NCBI GenBank assembly: GCA_903824735.1
Contig: CAIJXO010000058.1
Span: 1-6,656 of the forward strand
DNA length: 6,656 nucleotides
DNA from: an uncultured bacterium
GTDB taxonomy: Bacteria; Patescibacteriota; Minisyncoccia; Phycocordibacterales; GWA1-40-21
Reading direction: 5' to 3'
Under the pieces are notes generated by a model. That model saw only the letters and a list, made by a program, of their open reading frames with translations. It searched no databases and had not been told where the DNA came from. Shown here in pieces: positions 4,129 through 6,656 of the stretch (position 1 is its first letter; each line of letters begins with the position of its first letter). A program made the translations under genes and the position numbers.

Positions 4129-5844
4129 ATGAGCATATTAGACATACTAGCCCAAAAAGAGGTAATTAAAACTGGCGATGTCTCTCGCGTAAAAGCCGAG
4201 TCAGATAGTTCGGGTATTCCCGTTGAGCAGATTTTGGTCAGGCGGGGAGTGAGCGAAGACGTTATTTTACGCGCTAAAGGTGAATATTATAATATCCCAA
4301 CCAGACGACTCGATGCTCAGGTCTCTTTTAATATCTTAAAAAATATTTCAGAGGATTCCGCTCGACACTACAGCTTTGTGCCGATTGGCGTAAAAGATGG
4401 TCTGCTTGAAGTCGGTATTGTCGATCCAGAAAATATCGAAGCCCGCGATGCTTTAAACTTTATTGCCAATAAGATTGGCATGCCTTTCAAATTATATCTG
4501 ATTACCATGTCGGATTTTGCTAAGGTGCTCGAAGATTACAAAGGTCTCTCTGGCGAAGTGACTAAAGCTCTCTCTGAACTTGAGACCGAACTATCTGAAG
4601 ATGTCGACGGTGTGGAGACTATCGCTGAAGCCAATCAAGACGGTGGCATGGAGGCTAAAATTGTCGAAGATGCACCGGTGACTAAGATTGTCGCTACTAT
4701 GCTGCGCTATGCCACTGAAGGTAATGCCTCAGATATTCACATCGAGCATATGCGCGACAAGATTCGTGTTCGTTTTCGAGTTGATGGCGTCTTAAATACC
4801 AGCTTAATCTTGCCGGCGACTGTTCACTCCGCGGTAGTGGCTCGTATCAAGATTTTGTCGAATATGAAACTCGACGAAAAGCGCAAGCCTCAAGACGGTC
4901 GTTTTTCCGCTAAAATTGATGGCCGTAAAATCGACTTCCGTGTCTCGACTTTCCCTGCTTATTACGGTGAGAAGATCGTGATGCGTATTTTGGATCAGGA
5001 AAAAGGGGTACAGACGCTCGATAAGATTGGCCTATCTGAAACAAACTTAAAATATATTCGCGAAGCCATCACTCGCCCCTACGGTTTGATCTTGATTTCT
5101 GGTCCAACTGGTTCTGGTAAGACCACAACTTTGTACTCAATGTTGAAAGAAATCAACAAAGAAGAGCAAAACGTTTTGTCCCTTGAAGATCCGATTGAAT
5201 ATAACATCGATGGTATGAGTCAGTCACAGGTCTTCCCTGAAATCGGCTATACCTTCGCTACTGGTTTGCGCACGACCTTGCGTCAGGACCCAGACGTGAT
5301 CATGGTGGGAGAGATTCGTGATAAGGAGACCGCCGGTCTTGCTGTTCAGGCTGCTTTGACTGGTCACTTGGTGCTCGCTACTATCCACACAAACAATTCT
5401 GTCGGTGTTATCCCGCGTTTGATTGATATGGGCGTCGATCCTTATTTGATTGCGCCAACCTTGATTCTCGCTATGGCCCAGCGTTTGGTTCGTACTCTAT
5501 ATCCAGGCACCGGCAAGACTATCCCCGTAGATGATAGCACTCGCGCGATGCTTGAGAGTCAGTTTAAGGATTTACCGGCTGAATATAAGAAACAGTTGCC
5601 AGCCTTTGCAAATATCTATATGCCAGAAGCCTCGCCTGAATGTGCGACCGGAGTAAAAGGACGCGTTGCGGTATTTGAAGGCTTTAAGATGGACAAAGAA
5701 ATCGAGAAACTGATTTTGACGAACCCTACCGATACGGCCATCTTTGAGGCTCTAAGAAAGAAGGGAATGCTCACTATGAAGGAAGATGCGATTGTAAAAT
5801 GTCTGAATAAGCAGATTCCGTGGAGTGAGGTGAACACTTTGTAG
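4129..5844 (+). CDS. pilB: Type IV pilus extension ATPase PilB (GspE/PulE family)
   Basis: Predicted cytoplasmic hexameric ATPase, 571 aa, that powers pilus assembly. The N-terminal part (about 1-130) is a GspE N-domain/MshEN-like region, with GIPVEQILVRRGVSEDVILR at about 30-49 and YSFVPIGVKDGLLEVGIVDP at about 81-100. The N2 domain carries ASDIHIEHMRDKIRVRFRVDG. The ATPase core has Walker A GPTGSGKTT (325-333, K331), the Asp box SLEDPIEY (351-358), Walker B DPDVIMVGEIRD (387-398, E395) and the His box GHLVLATIHTNNS (412-424). The family's usual zinc-binding tetracysteine motif is missing: LVRTLYPGTGKTI stands where LCxxC is expected, and only C505 remains in the second pair's place. The GRVAVFEGF block that normally follows is intact. 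The first MshEN repeat lacks the RLG residues linked to c-di-GMP binding. There is no Shine-Dalgarno. Confidence 0.95.
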   Translation: MSILDILAQKEVIKTGDVSRVKAESDSSGIPVEQILVRRGVSEDVILRAKGEYYNIPTRRLDAQVSFNILKNISEDSARHYSFVPIGVKDGLLEVGIVDPENIEARDALNFIANKIGMPFKLYLITMSDFAKVLEDYKGLSGEVTKALSELETELSEDVDGVETIAEANQDGGMEAKIVEDAPVTKIVATMLRYATEGNASDIHIEHMRDKIRVRFRVDGVLNTSLILPATVHSAVVARIKILSNMKLDEKRKPQDGRFSAKIDGRKIDFRVSTFPAYYGEKIVMRILDQEKGVQTLDKIGLSETNLKYIREAITRPYGLILISGPTGSGKTTTLYSMLKEINKEEQNVLSLEDPIEYNIDGMSQSQVFPEIGYTFATGLRTTLRQDPDVIMVGEIRDKETAGLAVQAALTGHLVLATIHTNNSVGVIPRLIDMGVDPYLIAPTLILAMAQRLVRTLYPGTGKTIPVDDSTRAMLESQFKDLPAEYKKQLPAFANIYMPEASPECATGVKGRVAVFEGFKMDKEIEKLILTNPTDTAIFEALRKKGMLTMKEDAIVKCLNKQIPWSEVNTL

Positions 5845-5845
5845 T

Positions 5846-5875
5846 TTGTTTTGAATTTACTAATTGTGGTATAAT
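5846..5875 (+). promoter_or_regulatory. Promoter of the response regulator-pilT pair
   Basis: TGG followed by a perfect TATAAT (5870-5875) is a strong extended -10. TTGTTT at 5846-5851 may serve as a -35 with an 18-nt spacer. The predicted start of transcription is about 5882, exactly the ATG of the response regulator gene, so a leaderless mRNA is expected. The promoter fills the 37-nt spacer after pilB and implies that the regulator and pilT can be transcribed independently of the upstream pilus genes. Confidence 0.65.
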
Positions 5876-5881
5876 AAAATC

Positions 5882-6277
5882 ATGGAAAATAAAACCCCTA
5901 AAGTATTTATCGTCGATGATGACAAGTTCTTATTGAACATGTACTCCATCAAATTTAGCAAGAATGGTTTTGAGGTGAATTCAGCAAGCTCCGGTGACGA
6001 AGTTTTGAGTAAAATCAAAGCTGGTTACCAGCCAGATATTATCCTGCTGGATATTGTGATGCCGGGTATGGATGGTTTTGAAATTTTGGAAGCGCTGAAG
6101 AAGGGTAATCTAGTTCCGAACACTCAGGTCATCATGCTTACCAATCAAGGTCAGCTTTCCGACATCGAGAAAGCTAAGAGTTTCGGTACGAGTGGTTATA
6201 TTATTAAAGCCACCACGATTCCATCAGAAGTCGTCGAGGAGGTTCGTCGTATTTACAACTTACATAAAACCATATGA
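5882..6277 (+). CDS. Single-domain CheY-like response regulator
   Basis: A 131-aa stand-alone receiver domain with no output domain. The phosphorylation site is complete: acidic pocket IVDDDKFLL (residues 10-18, D13/D14), phospho-acceptor D57 in ILLDIVMPGMDG, conserved T87 in IMLTNQG and K109 in SGYIIKA. It would be phosphorylated by a histidine kinase that is not in this window and would act by protein binding. By analogy with PilG/PilH-type receivers near pilus genes, it may control pilus extension or retraction; that role is inference from position. I start it at the ATG of 5882. A TTG at 5864 in the same frame would place codons on top of the -10 element and add six residues outside the receiver fold. 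Its TGA stop overlaps the pilT ATG (ATGA), so the two are almost surely co-translated. No Shine-Dalgarno is present. Confidence 0.9.
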   Translation: MENKTPKVFIVDDDKFLLNMYSIKFSKNGFEVNSASSGDEVLSKIKAGYQPDIILLDIVMPGMDGFEILEALKKGNLVPNTQVIMLTNQGQLSDIEKAKSFGTSGYIIKATTIPSEVVEEVRRIYNLHKTI

Positions 6278-6656
6278 CCGATTACAAAAAATCTTTAGCT
6301 GAACTTATCGAGACCGTGGTACGAGAGGGAGCTTCAGATTTGCACATCTCTGAAGGCCGTCATCCGACCATTCGTGTTTCGGGTATGCTTTTGCCTTTGG
6401 TAAAAAATGCGGTCTTAACCAAAGAGGATACGGCCGGTATTTTGGGCGAATTATTGTCACCGATCAACAAAGAACTTTTTTATAAAAATAAAGAAATTGA
6501 TTTCTCTTATGATGCCGCGGGTGGACGTTTTCGTGGTAATGCCTTTTTCCAGCAAGGAGTCGTTTCGATTTCCTTGCGTTTGGTGACAAAAAAGAATCGC
6601 AGTTTTGATGAATTGAATCTGCCAGATATTCTAAAAACTTTTTCCGAAATACAGCA
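6274..6656 (+). CDS. pilT: Type IV pilus twitching ATPase PilT, N-terminal part (runs off the window)
   Basis: Start of a PilT-family retraction ATPase; 127 codons are visible, out of the roughly 350 usual, with no stop before the window ends. Residues 20-28 read GASDLHISE, the classic 'ASDLH-S-G' opening of PilT, followed by PTIRVSGMLLPL (about 31-42), matching 'P--R--G-l-pl'. Then come DFSYDAAGGRFRGNAFFQQGVVSISLRLV (about 80-108), matching 'DfsY--p--gRFRvN-f-q-g---a-R-i', and the FDELNLPDIL linker (about 114-123) that precedes the Walker A domain. The ATPase core lies beyond the edge, so PilT cannot be told from PilU here. The ATG at 6274 overlaps the response regulator's stop (ATGA) and has no Shine-Dalgarno, which points to translational coupling. 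Confidence 0.92.
   Translation, partial: MTDYKKSLAELIETVVREGASDLHISEGRHPTIRVSGMLLPLVKNAVLTKEDTAGILGELLSPINKELFYKNKEIDFSYDAAGGRFRGNAFFQQGVVSISLRLVTKKNRSFDELNLPDILKTFSEIQ

Noticed and set aside
5616..5837. 73-codon minus-strand open frame opposite the end of pilB
   Set aside because: Shadow of conserved PilB C-terminal sequence; no start signal or recognisable motif.
5864..5881. TTG start adding six residues to the response regulator
   Set aside because: These codons coincide with the TGG-TATAAT promoter element, and the receiver fold begins properly from the ATG at 5882.

Overview
The window looks like part of a small Gram-positive-style or reduced genome. My best reading is a Candidate Phyla Radiation (Patescibacteria) member, most likely Parcubacteria-like. 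This placement is inference from gene content and from remembered family patterns, not from a search. The grounds are: a pilM-N-O-P-like-B gene block with no secretin gene following it; a PilB ATPase without its usual zinc cysteines; compact genes 4 to 44 nt apart; promoters of the TGn-TATAAT type sitting almost on the start codons; and almost no Shine-Dalgarno sites. TGA ends the response-regulator gene and does not occur in frame in any other gene. This fits the standard bacterial code and argues against the TGA=Gly lineages (Gracilibacteria/Absconditabacteria).

Layout. Positions 1-116 are a GC-rich, hairpin-rich stretch without a gene. A tRNA-Ser(GCU) gene follows on the minus strand (117-203). 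A 60-nt divergent spacer carries a 9-bp direct repeat and an extended -10 promoter. It leads into a short TspO/MBR membrane protein (264-662, plus). This meets, tail to tail with 2 nt between, a ComF-type phosphoribosyltransferase gene (665-1327, minus). A 45-nt divergent spacer with two interlocked -10 elements separates comF from the pilus operon.

The rest of the window (1373-6656, plus) is a type IV pilus operon: pilM, pilN, pilO, a small PilP-position membrane protein, pilB, a single-domain CheY-like response regulator, and the first 127 codons of a pilT-type retraction ATPase that runs off the right edge. PilM (cytoplasmic actin-like ring), PilN and PilO (inner-membrane bitopic proteins) and the PilP-like protein would form the alignment platform. 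PilB drives pilus extension and PilT retraction. The response regulator lies between the two motor genes, has its own promoter and overlaps pilT by 4 nt, which suggests that motor switching or pilus output is signal-controlled.

I see no CRISPR array, transposase, insertion sequence or clear rho-independent terminator. The points most worth a second look are the response regulator wired between the motors, the PilP-position protein without a recognisable secretin-binding domain, the loss of zinc cysteines in both PilB and ComF, the four-helix TspO, and the recurring TGn-TATNNT promoters with very short or absent leaders.
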